Part shown: positions 33,970 through 44,205 of the stretch, piece after piece | Layout: each line of letters opens with the position of its first letter | Numbering within the stretch: position 1 is the first letter of the stretch | DNA from: Photobacterium aquae | GTDB lineage: Bacteria > Pseudomonadota > Gammaproteobacteria > Enterobacterales > Vibrionaceae | Assembly: GCF_001029445.1 (NCBI RefSeq) | Contig: NZ_LDOT01000020.1 | Span: 62,001-126,000 of the forward strand | Reading direction: 5' to 3' | Length of the DNA: 64,000 nt | Notes under the pieces: model-generated | Database searches by the model: none | What the model saw: only the letters and a program-made list of their open reading frames with translations | What the model was told of the DNA's origin: nothing | Position numbers and translations under genes: made by a program

Positions 33970-35178
33970 ATGTTTCATCCCGTTTCGTTTTTTATTGGGT
34001 TGCGCTATTTGCGGGGGCGATCTGGCGATAGATTCAGTCGTTTTGTCTCCTATATGTCGACAGCCGGGATCACTATTGGCGTTCTGTCGCTAGTGACGGT
34101 GTTATCTGTGATGAATGGCTTTGAAGAGCAGCTGAAATCGCGGATCCTCGGTGTGATGCCTCAGGCTGTGATATCGACGGCCGAAGGGCATTTGCACCGT
34201 ACCGCCGAGCCGCCCGCGGCGTTGGGTCAATTGCCCGATGTCGGCGTCGTTACGCCGATTACTCGGAGTGAGACCATTATGCAAAGTGCCAAGTCGATTG
34301 CGGCTGGCATGTTGCTTGGTATCGATCCGACAGTGTATGAGCCGGTTGGCTACTATGTTAGCCGAGGGGATATCGACGATCTTCAGCCGGGAAGCTACAA
34401 GGTGATTCTTGGTCAGTCGCTGGCGAATAATCTTGGGGTAAAGGTTGGCGATAAAATCCGTCTGATGGTAACCAGTGCCAGCCAGTACACGCCGATTGGC
34501 CGCATTCCTAGCCAGCGTAATTTTGAGGTGGCGGGTTTGTACAACACTGGTTCGGATGTTGATAGCCAACTGGTGCTGGTCAATATCGAAGATGCTGGCC
34601 GCTTGCTCCGTTTCAAAAAAGGCGAGATCACCGGTTGGCGTTTGTTTGTCGATGATCCTTTCGTGGTTGCTGATCTGGCGGCGCTTCCTTTGCCTGATGG
34701 TCTTGTTTGGAGTGACTGGCGCGAACAGCGCGGCGAGTTGTTTCAGGCGGTCAAGATGGAAAAGAACATGATGGGCCTGATGTTGGGGCTGATCATCGGT
34801 GTGGCTGCGTTTAATATCATCACGGCCTTGATTATGGTGGTGATGGAAAAACAGGCAGAAGTTGCCATCTTGAAAACACAAGGTATGACCAGCCGCCAGT
34901 TAATGACGGTATTTATGGTTCAGGGCGCAAGCAGCGGCGTTATCGGTGCATTGATCGGTGGTCTGCTGGGTATCTTGCTGGCCTATAACCTGAACAGCGT
35001 AATGTCCCTTCTTGGGGTAAGCTTGATTTCGGCAGGCGGCGAGCTGCCTGTTTTGATTCAGCCTTTGCAGGTTGTTGTTGTGATTGTCGGTGCGATTCTA
35101 TTGAGTTTGCTGGCAACGGTTTTTCCTTCTTACCGGGCGGCATCGGTACGTCCAGCAGAGGCACTTCGTTATGAGTAA
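33970..35178 (+). CDS. lolC: Lipoprotein-releasing ABC permease LolC
   Basis: Inner-membrane subunit of the LolCDE transporter, which extracts outer-membrane lipoproteins and hands them to LolA. The 402-residue product (from [16 protein letters not shown]) has TM1 at about 25-50 with [20 protein letters not shown], a large periplasmic domain, and three C-terminal membrane helices with the FtsX-type fold ([20 protein letters not shown]). I place the start at 33970, matching the E. coli length; the frame from 33892 adds a Cys-rich leader that does not look natural. The gene overlaps lolD by eight bases. Confidence 0.94.
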   Translation: MFHPVSFFIGLRYLRGRSGDRFSRFVSYMSTAGITIGVLSLVTVLSVMNGFEEQLKSRILGVMPQAVISTAEGHLHRTAEPPAALGQLPDVGVVTPITRSETIMQSAKSIAAGMLLGIDPTVYEPVGYYVSRGDIDDLQPGSYKVILGQSLANNLGVKVGDKIRLMVTSASQYTPIGRIPSQRNFEVAGLYNTGSDVDSQLVLVNIEDAGRLLRFKKGEITGWRLFVDDPFVVADLAALPLPDGLVWSDWREQRGELFQAVKMEKNMMGLMLGLIIGVAAFNIITALIMVVMEKQAEVAILKTQGMTSRQLMTVFMVQGASSGVIGALIGGLLGILLAYNLNSVMSLLGVSLISAGGELPVLIQPLQVVVVIVGAILLSLLATVFPSYRAASVRPAEALRYE

Positions 35179-35860
35179 TGCACTTTTAGTTTGTCAGGGA
35201 TTGCGCAAAATTTACCGTGAAGCGCAGTTGGAGACCGAGGTTCTTAAAGGTGTGGGTTTTTCCCTTGAGCACAGTGAGCTGGTGGCGATTGTTGGGGCCT
35301 CGGGTTCGGGCAAGAGTACCTTGCTGCATGTGTTGGGGGCGTTGGATGATCCAACTAGCGGTGATGTTTTCTTCAAGGGCCAAAAGCTCAACGCGATGAA
35401 CGCCAACCGCCAGGCCAAGCTGCGCAATCAGGAAATTGGCTTTGTTTACCAGTTCCATCACCTGCTGGCTGATTTCAGCGCGGTGGAAAACGTGGCAATG
35501 CCGCTGCTGATTGGCGGGATGAGTCCTGCACAGGCGAAATCACAGGCTCAGAGCATCTTGGAGCTGGTGGGGCTTAGCCACCGCTTCGACCATCGCCCGT
35601 CAGAGTTGAGTGGCGGTGAACGCCAACGGGTCGCTATCGCGCGTGCATTGGTCAATAAGCCGTCGTTGGTATTGGCCGATGAGCCGACCGGCAACCTCGA
35701 CCATAAGACGGCGTTGGAGATCTACGATTTGATGCGCAAGCTGAACAAAGAATCAGGTACGGCATTTTTGGTCGTCACCCATGATAATGAATTGGCCAGC
35801 AAGCTTGATCGCTGTATGCACATGCAAGATGGCGAGTTGGTTCAAGTCGAGGTGGCCTGA
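35171..35860 (+). CDS. lolD: Lipoprotein-releasing ABC ATPase LolD
   Basis: Cytoplasmic ATPase of LolCDE, 229 residues. Walker A is GASGSGKST (near residue 42), the signature is [15 protein letters not shown], and Walker B is [12 protein letters not shown], followed by the switch histidine in VVTHD. The LolD-type motif around [20 protein letters not shown] is present. Start ATG overlaps lolC, and the stop overlaps the lolE start as TGATG, so the three subunits are translated together. Confidence 0.97.
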   Translation: MSNALLVCQGLRKIYREAQLETEVLKGVGFSLEHSELVAIVGASGSGKSTLLHVLGALDDPTSGDVFFKGQKLNAMNANRQAKLRNQEIGFVYQFHHLLADFSAVENVAMPLLIGGMSPAQAKSQAQSILELVGLSHRFDHRPSELSGGERQRVAIARALVNKPSLVLADEPTGNLDHKTALEIYDLMRKLNKESGTAFLVVTHDNELASKLDRCMHMQDGELVQVEVA

Positions 35861-37104
35861 TGTTCCGTCCATTATCGTTATATATAGGTAAGCGTTTTAG
35901 CCGGGCTCGGCAGCGTAGCCGGATGGTGTCCTTTGTGTCGATGTCATCCACTCTGGGGATTGCCGTGGGCGTAGCCGTGATTATTATCGGCTTGTCGGCG
36001 ATGAATGGATTTGAACGCGAGCTGCAAAATCGGGTGCTGTCGGTGATCCCGCACGGTGAGCTGGAAGCGGTACAGCCGCCTTTTGAGCATTGGCAGCCAG
36101 TGCTTGAACAAGTGGAAAAACATCCACGGGTAACCGCGGCCGCCCCGTATGTGCGTTTTACTGCGTTGCTTGAAAAAGGCAATAGCCTCAAGGCGGTTGA
36201 GGTGCGCGGGGTAGACCCGCATCAGTCGCATAAGGTCAGCTCTTTGCCTGATTTCGTTAAGGATAACGCTTGGAGCAAACTTCAAGCCGGTAAGCATCAG
36301 GTGATTTTGGGACAAGGCGTAGCTCAGAAGCTGGGGATAGGCGTGGGTGACTGGATCACCGCGATGATCCCTAATCCCGATGCCGATTTGAAGCTCAAAG
36401 CTCCGCACCGTATCCGACTACAGGTGATTGGCTTGCTGGCGCTGGCCGGCCAGATCGACCACAGCTTCGCCATTGTGCCGTTGGCCGATGCCCAGCAGTA
36501 CCTCTCGATGGGTGAGGGCGTAACGGGGATCGAAATCAATGTCGATAACGTGCTTGATGCCAATCAGATCGTTCGTGAGGTTGGCTATACCTTGCCGGTG
36601 TATGTGTATCTGAAGAGCTGGAACCAGAAATATGGTTACCTGTACCGAGATATCCAGATGGTACGTACCATCATGTACCTGGTGATGGTATTGGTGATCG
36701 GTGTTGCCTGTTTCAATATCGTTTCTACCTTGATGATGGCGGTTAAGGAACGAGCCTCAGACATTGCGATTTTGCGCACAATGGGGGCGACAGACCGTTT
36801 AATCCGCTCTATTTTCATTTGGCACGGTATCATGTCCGGTGTGGTGGGGAGTTTGGTTGGTTCGGTGCTTGGCTCGCTGGTGGCAGTCAATCTGACCACG
36901 ATTATTAGTTGGGTCGAAGGTATCATTGGCTACCATTTCCTGTCCGGCGATATTTATTTTGTCGATTTTCTGCCGAGCCAATTGGCGGTGCACGATGTCG
37001 CATTGGTGACCTTGACGGCGGTGATCCTCAGCTTGTTGGCGACATGGTATCCGGCTAAGCGGGCATGTGCATTGCAGCCAGCGTTGGTGTTGAGTGCTAA
37101 GTAA
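35860..37104 (+). CDS. lolE: Lipoprotein-releasing ABC permease LolE
   Basis: Second permease subunit of LolCDE, 414 residues, the same length as in E. coli. It starts [20 protein letters not shown] with TM1 near 28-50, has a periplasmic domain that receives lipoprotein from the membrane, and has C-terminal TM2-4 (VMVLVIGVACFNIVSTLMMAV). It is paralogous to LolC. It ends the lolCDE operon; a perfect-stem hairpin (37129-37153) and the terminator at 37263 follow. Confidence 0.95.
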   Translation: MFRPLSLYIGKRFSRARQRSRMVSFVSMSSTLGIAVGVAVIIIGLSAMNGFERELQNRVLSVIPHGELEAVQPPFEHWQPVLEQVEKHPRVTAAAPYVRFTALLEKGNSLKAVEVRGVDPHQSHKVSSLPDFVKDNAWSKLQAGKHQVILGQGVAQKLGIGVGDWITAMIPNPDADLKLKAPHRIRLQVIGLLALAGQIDHSFAIVPLADAQQYLSMGEGVTGIEINVDNVLDANQIVREVGYTLPVYVYLKSWNQKYGYLYRDIQMVRTIMYLVMVLVIGVACFNIVSTLMMAVKERASDIAILRTMGATDRLIRSIFIWHGIMSGVVGSLVGSVLGSLVAVNLTTIISWVEGIIGYHFLSGDIYFVDFLPSQLAVHDVALVTLTAVILSLLATWYPAKRACALQPALVLSAK

Positions 37105-37128
37105 TGTTGGCAGTGATGAGATAATTGT

Positions 37129-37153
37129 CAGGTTGCGCTCGTGCTGCAACCTG
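37129..37153. repeat. Hairpin after lolE
   Basis: CAGGTTGC and GCAACCTG form an 8-bp stem with a nine-base loop, 25 bases after lolE. It has no T tract, so it is probably an mRNA-stabilising or REP-like element rather than a terminator. Confidence 0.5.
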
Positions 37154-37262
37154 TCTGGCAAAATGGGCTGCAAGGAATGTAGCCCGTTATTTTGAAATGC
37201 CAATGATCTTTCAGAACAGCGATTTTTCGTTGTGCTTTGATAGGTAAGGCCATACAAAAAAA

Positions 37263-37286
37263 CCTCGCTAGTGCGAGGTTTTTTTT
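37263..37286. terminator. Bidirectional terminator between lolE and the DUF2062 gene
   Basis: CCTCGC/GCGAGG with a TAGT loop, preceded by seven As and followed by eight Ts. It serves convergent genes. Confidence 0.92.
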
Positions 37287-37287
37287 A

Positions 37288-37806
37288 TTAACGCAGTATC
37301 CGCAATTTTCGTTTTTGCCAGCTGCGGACAACTGAGTAGCGCCATAGTCCGCGGATACCCAAATAACCGAATAGGGCTGCGGCCAAACCACACACCATAC
37401 AGCCGAGCAGAAATGGAGGGCCGATTTGGTTCATCTGGTGCAGCAGAAACTCCCAAGAAAGCTCGAAGTGAAAGGGGATCGGCGGCACGCTCATTATCCA
37501 TGCCCCGAGTTTGTATGCGCCATAGAACAGAACCGGCATGGTGATTGGATTACTGATCCATACCAGACAGACCGACAGTGGCAAATTGACACTGAACAGG
37601 ATCGCCAGTCCGGCCGCCATGATCATCTGGCTTGGCAGCGGGACGAAAGCCATAAACAGCCCTACCGCGAAGGCACCCGACGCCGAGCGGCGGTTAAGGC
37701 ACCACAGGTTCGGGTTGTACAGCACATTACCGAAGATCTTCAGCGCTTTTTGCTGTTTGATCAGGTCGTGGCTGGGCATAAATCGTTTAATTACATGTCT
37801 AGGCAT
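37288..37806 (-). CDS. DUF2062 membrane protein
   Basis: A 172-residue inner-membrane protein with two or three hydrophobic helices: ASGAFAVGLFMAFVPLPSQM at about 60-80, a reentrant-looking segment LVWISNPITMPVLFYGAYKLG at about 100-120, and GCMVCGLAAALFGYLGI near the C terminus. The conserved G.F.A.FP.P.Q and NP.T..P motifs of DUF2062 are present. Function is unknown. It is conserved between lolE and comEC in Vibrio and diverges from comEC. Confidence 0.88.
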   Translation of the reverse strand: MPRHVIKRFMPSHDLIKQQKALKIFGNVLYNPNLWCLNRRSASGAFAVGLFMAFVPLPSQMIMAAGLAILFSVNLPLSVCLVWISNPITMPVLFYGAYKLGAWIMSVPPIPFHFELSWEFLLHQMNQIGPPFLLGCMVCGLAAALFGYLGIRGLWRYSVVRSWQKRKLRILR

Positions 37807-37835
37807 TGCGTATCTTTTCTTTCGAGGCTGCCCCT

Positions 37836-40229
37836 ATGGTGAGAGAGGCCGCTGGGATTGCTCTTGGATTGCTATCGCTACATTACTGGCCGACATTGCC
37901 GCCTTATAGCGTCGTTATGATAGCCGTTGTGACTGGTAGCCTAGTGTCGGCTTATTTGCGGGAACGGCTTTTGATCTGCATCGTCTTTGGCGTTGTATTG
38001 GCTAATTATAGTGCCGTGGCGTATTTGGACGATGTTGAAACCGTAGCTGCCGAGCGGGGAGATATTACCATAATTGGCGAAGTTCGCAGCCTTATTAATC
38101 ATAATATTCCCAATACTCTGTTCGAAATTGTAACGATCGATGATTCGTCGGCCGGGGGCTCTTTGCCTGCCGGATTGCGGCTGCATTTGCGCTGGGGGGC
38201 AGGTACTTTCGCCGGTGATACACAGCAGCCGATGCCCGATATCAAATTGGGCGAGCACTGGCAGTTTACCCTGCGCCTGAAACCGCCTTATGGCCGGGTG
38301 AATAGTGCTGGTTATGATCGCGAGCGTGATGCCGTGGGCAAGGGCATTCATGGTGTCGGGGTTATCCTTGATGCTGTGCAGTTGGATACGCCTGTAGGTT
38401 GGCATGATCACCTCCGCCAGACCATGTATCAGCAGGCAATCGCAATGACGCGCGATTTGCCTTTTGGCGCATATTTACTGGCATTGGGGTTTGGTGAAAG
38501 GACCGCGCTGACGGATCAAGATTGGCAACTGCTACGAGACAGCGGTCTGGCCCATCTGATGGCGATTTCCGGTTTGCATATTGGTCTGGCCGTGGTGATT
38601 GGCTGGCGGCTGGGCGGCATGTTGAGGGGTGTCGCGATAAATCTCTATTACCTGACGTGGTTACCGCTTTGGTGCGGGCTGCTGTTGGGGGGCGGCTATG
38701 CATGGCTGGCTGGGTTTACCGTACCAACCATACGGGCGTTGCTCATGAGCGTGGTGATACTGTTGCTGATGCGGCTACGAATTGGCTGGCCGCGCTGGCA
38801 GGTGTTGCTGGTGGCGTTTGCTGCATGTTTGATGATCAATCCGTTGGCGAGCTATACCGCGGGCTTTTGGCTCTCTTTTACTGCTGTCGCGATCATTATG
38901 TTTGCCGGTGTAGGCGGTGTCGGAAGGCAAGAACAACCTTCGGCGGTTAATCATGGGTGGCAATCGTTGCTGTTTTCAATCTGGGGGGCGGTACGGCAGC
39001 TCTTTGTGATGCAGCTGGCCTTGTTGCTCTTGATGCTGCCGGTACAGTGGTTGTGGTTTGGCGGTTTTGCATGGCTGGCCCCGTTGGTGAATTTGCTGGC
39101 TGTGCCTTGGGTGAGTTTGCTGACGGTGCCTATGGTTCTGCTGGCTGTTGGCTTATCGTGGTGGCCTGCTCTGTCCGGGCTGGGGTGGTGGGCGGCGGAT
39201 CTTAGCCTCAAGCCGGTGATGTGGCTGGCGGGCTTGGCGCAAGGGGCATGGCTGCCGCTGACTGGGGATATGGCTGGTGGCTTGCTTGGGCTGGCCGTAT
39301 TGGCTTGTCTGATCTGGTTGCTGCCTGTTCGTCGATACGCCGCCCTGTTGGTGAGTGGTGCATTGATTGTATTGGCACTGATGCCATTCGATGGGCCGAC
39401 CTCAGGTTCGGGGGAGCGTGAGGTCGAAGAGGGCCCCGCGCCAGTATTTATCGATATGCTGGATGTGGGGCATGGTTTGGCGGTACTAATTAGTACAGGT
39501 CAAGGGGCAGTGCTTTACGATACCGGCAATGCATGGCCCGGTGGCAGTATCGCCAGTGCCGTGATTGAGCCGGTGTTAAGGCAGCGAGGTTACGAGAGGC
39601 TCGATGGCCTTATCCTCAGTCATGGTGATAGCGACCACGCGGGCGGGGCAGAGTATTTGATCCGTCATTTTTCGCCCAGCTGGATGCGCAGCAGTGATCA
39701 CCGCGATGGTTTCTCGTCCTGTGTCCGTGGTGAAACGTGGTTATGGCAGGGGCTGGAGTTTCGCGCCTTGTGGCCGCCTAAGCGTGTCAGGCGGGCGGCG
39801 AACCCGCATTCGTGTGTGATTGCGCTTGGTTATGCCAATGCCCCGCCGTTTATGTTGCTGACCGGTGATATTGATGCGATTTCCGAACTACTGTTGGCAC
39901 GCCTTGAACCGGATCTGACACCTGAGATATTGACCGTGCCGCACCACGGTAGCTTGACCTCTTCCTCCCGAACCTGGCTGACAGCAATGCGGCCTGAGGT
40001 GGCCTTGGTCTCGGCTGCCCGCTTTAATCCTTGGCGACTGCCTAATCCGGAGATACGTAGACGATACGTTGCGATGGGCAGCCAATGGCTCTCTACGGCC
40101 GATCATGGCCAGATTTCGATCACACGGGTCGGTAATGAGATGGAGATCGTGCGCTATCGGCAAGATATTCGTCCGGGCTGGTTTAGGCCGCGTCCCAGCA
40201 GAGTCGGGGAGAATCCTAAAACTGACTGA
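37836..40229 (+). CDS. comEC: ComEC/Rec2-family DNA uptake channel
   Basis: Inner-membrane channel that moves transforming single-stranded DNA into the cytoplasm. The product is 797 residues from the ATG at 37836 (GAGG 8 bases upstream). It has N-terminal membrane helices and an OB-like periplasmic domain, the Competence domain with [16 protein letters not shown] near residue 245, several more membrane helices, and a C-terminal metallo-beta-lactamase-like domain ([35 protein letters not shown]). The HxDxDHxGG metal site is intact. The TTG at 37806 shares its first base with the DUF2062 start and is a weaker choice. Vibrionaceae are naturally competent on chitin, which fits. Confidence 0.93.
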   Translation: MVREAAGIALGLLSLHYWPTLPPYSVVMIAVVTGSLVSAYLRERLLICIVFGVVLANYSAVAYLDDVETVAAERGDITIIGEVRSLINHNIPNTLFEIVTIDDSSAGGSLPAGLRLHLRWGAGTFAGDTQQPMPDIKLGEHWQFTLRLKPPYGRVNSAGYDRERDAVGKGIHGVGVILDAVQLDTPVGWHDHLRQTMYQQAIAMTRDLPFGAYLLALGFGERTALTDQDWQLLRDSGLAHLMAISGLHIGLAVVIGWRLGGMLRGVAINLYYLTWLPLWCGLLLGGGYAWLAGFTVPTIRALLMSVVILLLMRLRIGWPRWQVLLVAFAACLMINPLASYTAGFWLSFTAVAIIMFAGVGGVGRQEQPSAVNHGWQSLLFSIWGAVRQLFVMQLALLLLMLPVQWLWFGGFAWLAPLVNLLAVPWVSLLTVPMVLLAVGLSWWPALSGLGWWAADLSLKPVMWLAGLAQGAWLPLTGDMAGGLLGLAVLACLIWLLPVRRYAALLVSGALIVLALMPFDGPTSGSGEREVEEGPAPVFIDMLDVGHGLAVLISTGQGAVLYDTGNAWPGGSIASAVIEPVLRQRGYERLDGLILSHGDSDHAGGAEYLIRHFSPSWMRSSDHRDGFSSCVRGETWLWQGLEFRALWPPKRVRRAANPHSCVIALGYANAPPFMLLTGDIDAISELLLARLEPDLTPEILTVPHHGSLTSSSRTWLTAMRPEVALVSAARFNPWRLPNPEIRRRYVAMGSQWLSTADHGQISITRVGNEMEIVRYRQDIRPGWFRPRPSRVGENPKTD

Positions 40230-40327
40230 ATCTTGGGCAGTTTGGTAACCGGTTCGGTGAACTTATTTGGTCACTCGGCGGGAACAGAGTAGAATGTGAG
40301 AATTCATTTCAAGAAAAAATGGTTTCC

Positions 40328-42085
40328 ATGACACAACCCAAAGATCAAACTACCTGGGAAACGTTCAAGCAACTTTGGCCGTCGATTAGTCTGTATAAGA
40401 CGGGTCTTGCCGTTGCCTCTGTCGCGCTTATTGTCAACGCTGCCAGCGATGCGCTGATGCTCTCGATGATCAAGCCGCTGATGGATGAAAGTTTTGGTGG
40501 GCTGGATGCCCTCGACAGTAACTTCTTGGCGATGATGCCGTTGTACTTGTTGGGATTGATGCTGGTGCGCGGCATCAGTAGTTTCGCCTCTTCCTACTGC
40601 CTCGCCTGGGTTTCGGGCAATGTGGTGATGCGTTTGCGTCGTCAGTTGTTCAATCATTTTATGAAGATGCCGGTCAGCTTTTTTGATCAGGAGTCTTCGG
40701 GCAAATTGCTGTCACGGATCACCTATGACTCCGAACAGGTTGCCTCGGCAACGAGTGGGGCATTGGTCAGTCTCGTGCGTGAAGGTGCATCCATCATCGC
40801 GCTTATGGCCATTATGTTTTACAACAGCTGGCAGCTTTCGGCGATCTTGCTGGTTATCGCCCCGATTGTTGCTCTGTCTATTCGAATTGTCTCCAAGCGT
40901 TTTCGCCGTATATCAACCAATATGCAAGACGCGATGGGCTCGGTGACCTCCTCGGCCGAGCAGATGCTTAAAGGCCATAAAGTCGTTCTGAGCTACGGTG
41001 GTCAGCAGGTTGAACAGGCTCGTTTCGAAGAAGTTAGCAACCGGATGCGCCAGCAAACGATGAAGCTGGTTTCTGCGCAGGCCATTGCCAACCCGGTGAT
41101 CCAGCTGATTGCCTCTATGGCTTTGGTTGTGGTGCTTATTCTTGCCAATACTGATTCGCTGCGTGAGTCATTGACGCCGGGTACGTTTGCCCTGATTTTC
41201 GGTTCGATGTTCGGCTTGATGCGTCCGCTTAAGGCATTGACCAACGTAACGTCGCAGTTCCAGCGTGGTATGGCGGCTTGCCAGACTTTGTTTGGTCTGA
41301 TGGAGCTTGAATCAGAAAAAGATCATGGTCAGCACGAAATTGAGCGTGTGAAAGGGGATATCAAGGTCGATAACGTGACCTTTACCTACCCAACCAAAGA
41401 TACTCCGGCATTGCGTAACGTAAGCTTTGATCTTCCAGCCGGCCAGACGCTGGCATTGGTTGGGCGTTCCGGCTCGGGCAAGAGTACGATTGCCAATTTG
41501 CTGACGCGTTTTTACGACATCGACAGCGGTAATATCGTTCTGGATAACCACGGTATCTGTGACTATACCCTGAGCAACCTTCGTGATCAGGTGGCTGTTG
41601 TCTCGCAGAACGTACATTTGTTCAATGACACCATTGCCAACAATATTGCTTACGCCAGTGGCGACAAGTATACCCGTGAAGACATCGAAAAGGCCGCCAA
41701 GCTGGCCCATGCGATGGACTTTATCAGCGGGATGGACAACGGCTTGGATACGGTGATTGGCGAGAACGGCGTCAGCCTATCGGGCGGCCAGCGTCAGCGT
41801 ATTGCCATTGCCCGAGCGCTGCTGCGTGATGCGCCGGTGCTGATTCTTGATGAGGCAACTTCTGCGCTTGATACCGAGTCAGAGCGTGCGATTCAGGCAG
41901 CGTTGGATGAGTTGCAAAAAGACCGTACCGTACTGGTTATTGCTCACCGTTTGTCGACAATCGAGAATGCAGATCAGATCTTGGTGGTCGATGAAGGCGA
42001 GATCATCGAGCGCGGTGTTCACGCTGAGTTGCTGGCAAAAAATGGTGCTTATGCCCAGCTTCACCGTATTCAGTTTGGTGAGTGA
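40328..42085 (+). CDS. msbA: Lipid A export ATP-binding/permease MsbA
   Basis: Homodimeric ABC exporter that flips lipid A-core from the inner to the outer leaflet of the inner membrane. The 585-residue half-transporter has six N-terminal membrane helices and a C-terminal ATPase with Walker [11 protein letters not shown]-loop, signature [15 protein letters not shown] and Walker [14 protein letters not shown] take the ATG at 40328 ([13 protein letters not shown]), though ATG 40319 is possible; neither has a clear ribosome-binding site. The stop overlaps the lpxK start (TGATG). Confidence 0.95.
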   Translation: MTQPKDQTTWETFKQLWPSISLYKTGLAVASVALIVNAASDALMLSMIKPLMDESFGGLDALDSNFLAMMPLYLLGLMLVRGISSFASSYCLAWVSGNVVMRLRRQLFNHFMKMPVSFFDQESSGKLLSRITYDSEQVASATSGALVSLVREGASIIALMAIMFYNSWQLSAILLVIAPIVALSIRIVSKRFRRISTNMQDAMGSVTSSAEQMLKGHKVVLSYGGQQVEQARFEEVSNRMRQQTMKLVSAQAIANPVIQLIASMALVVVLILANTDSLRESLTPGTFALIFGSMFGLMRPLKALTNVTSQFQRGMAACQTLFGLMELESEKDHGQHEIERVKGDIKVDNVTFTYPTKDTPALRNVSFDLPAGQTLALVGRSGSGKSTIANLLTRFYDIDSGNIVLDNHGICDYTLSNLRDQVAVVSQNVHLFNDTIANNIAYASGDKYTREDIEKAAKLAHAMDFISGMDNGLDTVIGENGVSLSGGQRQRIAIARALLRDAPVLILDEATSALDTESERAIQAALDELQKDRTVLVIAHRLSTIENADQILVVDEGEIIERGVHAELLAKNGAYAQLHRIQFGE

Positions 42086-43101
42086 TGGCGTCGGTTATTG
42101 AAAAAATTTGGTTTGGCAGCCATCCTGCGGGATGGTTGCTCAAACCGCTGCTGTGGCCGCTGAGCAAACTGTTTGGTGTGATCAGCCGCCGCCGTCGGCA
42201 GCAGTATCGCTCCGGAGGCAAGCAAGCATACCGAGCCCAAGTGCCCGTGGTTGTGGTGGGAAATATCACCGCTGGCGGCAATGGCAAAACGCCGGTTGTT
42301 GTTTGGCTGGTGGAGCAGTTACTTGCTGCGGGCATGAAACCGGGCGTGGTGTCGCGTGGCTATGGCGGCAAGGCTCCTCATTATCCCTACCGCTTGGATG
42401 ACACCAGTACCACGGCGCAGGCGGGTGATGAGCCGGTGCTTATTTACCGTCGAACCGGGGTGCCTGTTGCCGTTTCGCCCAAACGTGCTGAAGCGGTGGC
42501 CATGATCGAAAATGACGTCGATGTCATTATTACCGATGATGGTTTGCAGCATTATGCGCTGGAACGCGATATTGAAATTGTGGTGATTGATGGCCAGCGC
42601 CGTTTCGGTAATGAGCAGCTGATCCCCCTTGGCCCGTTGCGTGAAGGCTGCGAGCGTCTTGCCGAAGTGGATTTCCTGATTTGCAATGGCGGCCAGCCGC
42701 AGGATAACGAAATCCCGATGGTGCTGTCTCCTTCGCCATTGGTGAATTTGGTGACAGGGGAAAAGTGCCAGCCGGAGGCATTAACGGGGGACGTTGTAGC
42801 CCTTGCGGGTATCGGTCATCCACCGCGCTTTTTCCACACGCTGGAGCAGCAGGGGATCTATCCTGTTCACTGTCAGCCTTTTAAGGATCATCAGGCCTTT
42901 GATGATCAGCAATTACAGCAACTTGCCGCGATGGGTCAGTATCTAGTGATGACTGAAAAAGATGCGGTGAAGTGCTATTCTTTCGCTCAACCAAATTGGT
43001 GGTATTTGCCTGTTGATGCAACGCTGCCAGAGGATCAGGCTGAAAACCTGATTAACCGGATTATAAAGGTAAAGGAAAATTATGGATCATCGTCTGCTTG
43101 A
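42085..43101 (+). CDS. lpxK: Tetraacyldisaccharide 4'-kinase
   Basis: Membrane-associated kinase that adds the 4' phosphate of lipid A. The 338-residue product has the P-loop [16 protein letters not shown] near residue 60 and the family motifs [17 protein letters not shown] and [15 protein letters not shown]. The start ATG overlaps the msbA stop; the in-frame GTG one codon earlier is less likely. Its 3' end overlaps ycaR by 20 bases. Confidence 0.96.
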   Translation: MASVIEKIWFGSHPAGWLLKPLLWPLSKLFGVISRRRRQQYRSGGKQAYRAQVPVVVVGNITAGGNGKTPVVVWLVEQLLAAGMKPGVVSRGYGGKAPHYPYRLDDTSTTAQAGDEPVLIYRRTGVPVAVSPKRAEAVAMIENDVDVIITDDGLQHYALERDIEIVVIDGQRRFGNEQLIPLGPLREGCERLAEVDFLICNGGQPQDNEIPMVLSPSPLVNLVTGEKCQPEALTGDVVALAGIGHPPRFFHTLEQQGIYPVHCQPFKDHQAFDDQQLQQLAAMGQYLVMTEKDAVKCYSFAQPNWWYLPVDATLPEDQAENLINRIIKVKENYGSSSA

Positions 43102-43261
43102 AATCGTTGCATGCCCAGTTTGCAAGGGCAAACTAAACTTCGATAAAGAAAAAGGTGAGCTGATCTGCAAATTTGATCGCCTGGCTTATCCGATCAAGGA
43201 CGGTATCCCTGTTCTTTTGGAGCCAGAAGCTCGCACTCTGAGTATGGATGAGGTGAAGTAA
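43082..43261 (+). CDS. ycaR: YcaR/Trm112-like small zinc-ribbon protein (UPF0434)
   Basis: A 59-residue protein beginning [18 protein letters not shown] and ending TLSMDEVK. It is a Trm112-like domain: one CPVC knuckle is kept, while the second Cys pair is reduced to a single Cys in [12 protein letters not shown]. The ATG at 43082 lies inside the end of lpxK, with AAAGGAA upstream; the TAA precedes the kdsB ATG by zero bases. Conserved between lpxK and kdsB in gammaproteobacteria. Function unknown. Confidence 0.93.
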   Translation: MDHRLLEIVACPVCKGKLNFDKEKGELICKFDRLAYPIKDGIPVLLEPEARTLSMDEVK

Positions 43262-44008
43262 ATGACGTTTTCGGTAATTATTCCGGCACGTTATCAGTCA
43301 ACCCGCCTGCCTGGCAAACCGTTGGCCGATATCGGCGGCAAGCCGATGGTTCAGTGGGTATATGAGCAGGCGAGCAAATCGGGTGCCGAACGCGTGATCG
43401 TAGCTACCGACGATGAACGCGTCGCAGAGGTTGTACGCAACTTTGGCGGTGACGTTTGCCTGACCCGTGCCGATCATGAATCGGGTACGGAGCGACTGGC
43501 GGAAGTGGTCGAGAAATATGGCCTTGCCGATGATCATATTGTGGTTAACGTGCAAGGTGATGAGCCGCTGATCCCTGAAGCCATTATTCGTCAGGTGGCG
43601 ATGAACCTTTCAGCTAGCAAGGCTCCGATGGCGACGTTGGCGGTGGAGATTGACCATGCCGATGAGGTGTTCAACCCGAATGCCGTCAAGGTTGTCACCG
43701 ACAAGGATGGCTATGCGCTGTATTTCAGCCGCGCCTCGATTCCTTGGGATCGTGACAATTTTGCCAAGCGTCCGCAGGAGATTCACCGTAACCTGATGCG
43801 TCACATTGGTATCTACGCGTACCGTGCTGGTTTTATTAATACCTACATTAACTGGGAACCGAGTACTCTGGAAAAGATCGAGTCACTCGAGCAGCTTCGC
43901 GTACTGTGGTACGGCGAGAAAATCCATGTTGATGTTGCGCTAGAAACGCCGCCAGCCGGGGTGGATACGCCTGAAGACCTAGAAAAAGTTCGTCAGCTGG
44001 TTAGCTAA
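43262..44008 (+). CDS. kdsB: CMP-KDO synthetase (3-deoxy-manno-octulosonate cytidylyltransferase)
   Basis: Cytoplasmic enzyme that activates KDO with CTP for incorporation into the LPS inner core. The 248-residue product equals the E. coli length and has the nucleotidyltransferase opening [19 protein letters not shown], the [10 protein letters not shown] motif, and [12 protein letters not shown]. It follows ycaR without a gap and closes the msbA-lpxK-ycaR-kdsB operon, ending in a terminator. Confidence 0.97.
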   Translation: MTFSVIIPARYQSTRLPGKPLADIGGKPMVQWVYEQASKSGAERVIVATDDERVAEVVRNFGGDVCLTRADHESGTERLAEVVEKYGLADDHIVVNVQGDEPLIPEAIIRQVAMNLSASKAPMATLAVEIDHADEVFNPNAVKVVTDKDGYALYFSRASIPWDRDNFAKRPQEIHRNLMRHIGIYAYRAGFINTYINWEPSTLEKIESLEQLRVLWYGEKIHVDVALETPPAGVDTPEDLEKVRQLVS

Positions 44009-44030
44009 GTAACGTAATGTGCTGAATATA

Positions 44031-44058
44031 AAAAGTGGTGTGAGAACGCCACTTTTTT
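44031..44058 (+). terminator. Terminator of the msbA-kdsB operon
   Basis: AAAAGTGGTG (44031-44040) pairs with CGCCACTTTT (44047-44056), with one G-T pair, and runs into a T tract. Confidence 0.9.
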
Positions 44059-44150
44059 TATGTCTGTTGCATACCCACCTAAGTACATAATCAACCATTT
44101 TTCTTACGCTATTTATGACCTATTTTGTCACTGTGATAGGTCTCATACGA

Positions 44151-44189
44151 AAATGCCCCAAGACGTTAGTCTCGGGGCATTTGTTTTTT
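44151..44189. terminator. Long hairpin terminator beyond the cystine transporter gene
   Basis: AAATGCCCC (44151-44159) pairs with GGGGCATTT (44174-44182); an inner AGAC/GTCT stem extends it. GTTTTTT follows on the plus strand, so it works best against plus-strand read-through and may also end the minus-strand gene. Confidence 0.75.
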
Positions 44190-44205
44190 CAAGGCTAGCT
44201 CGCGA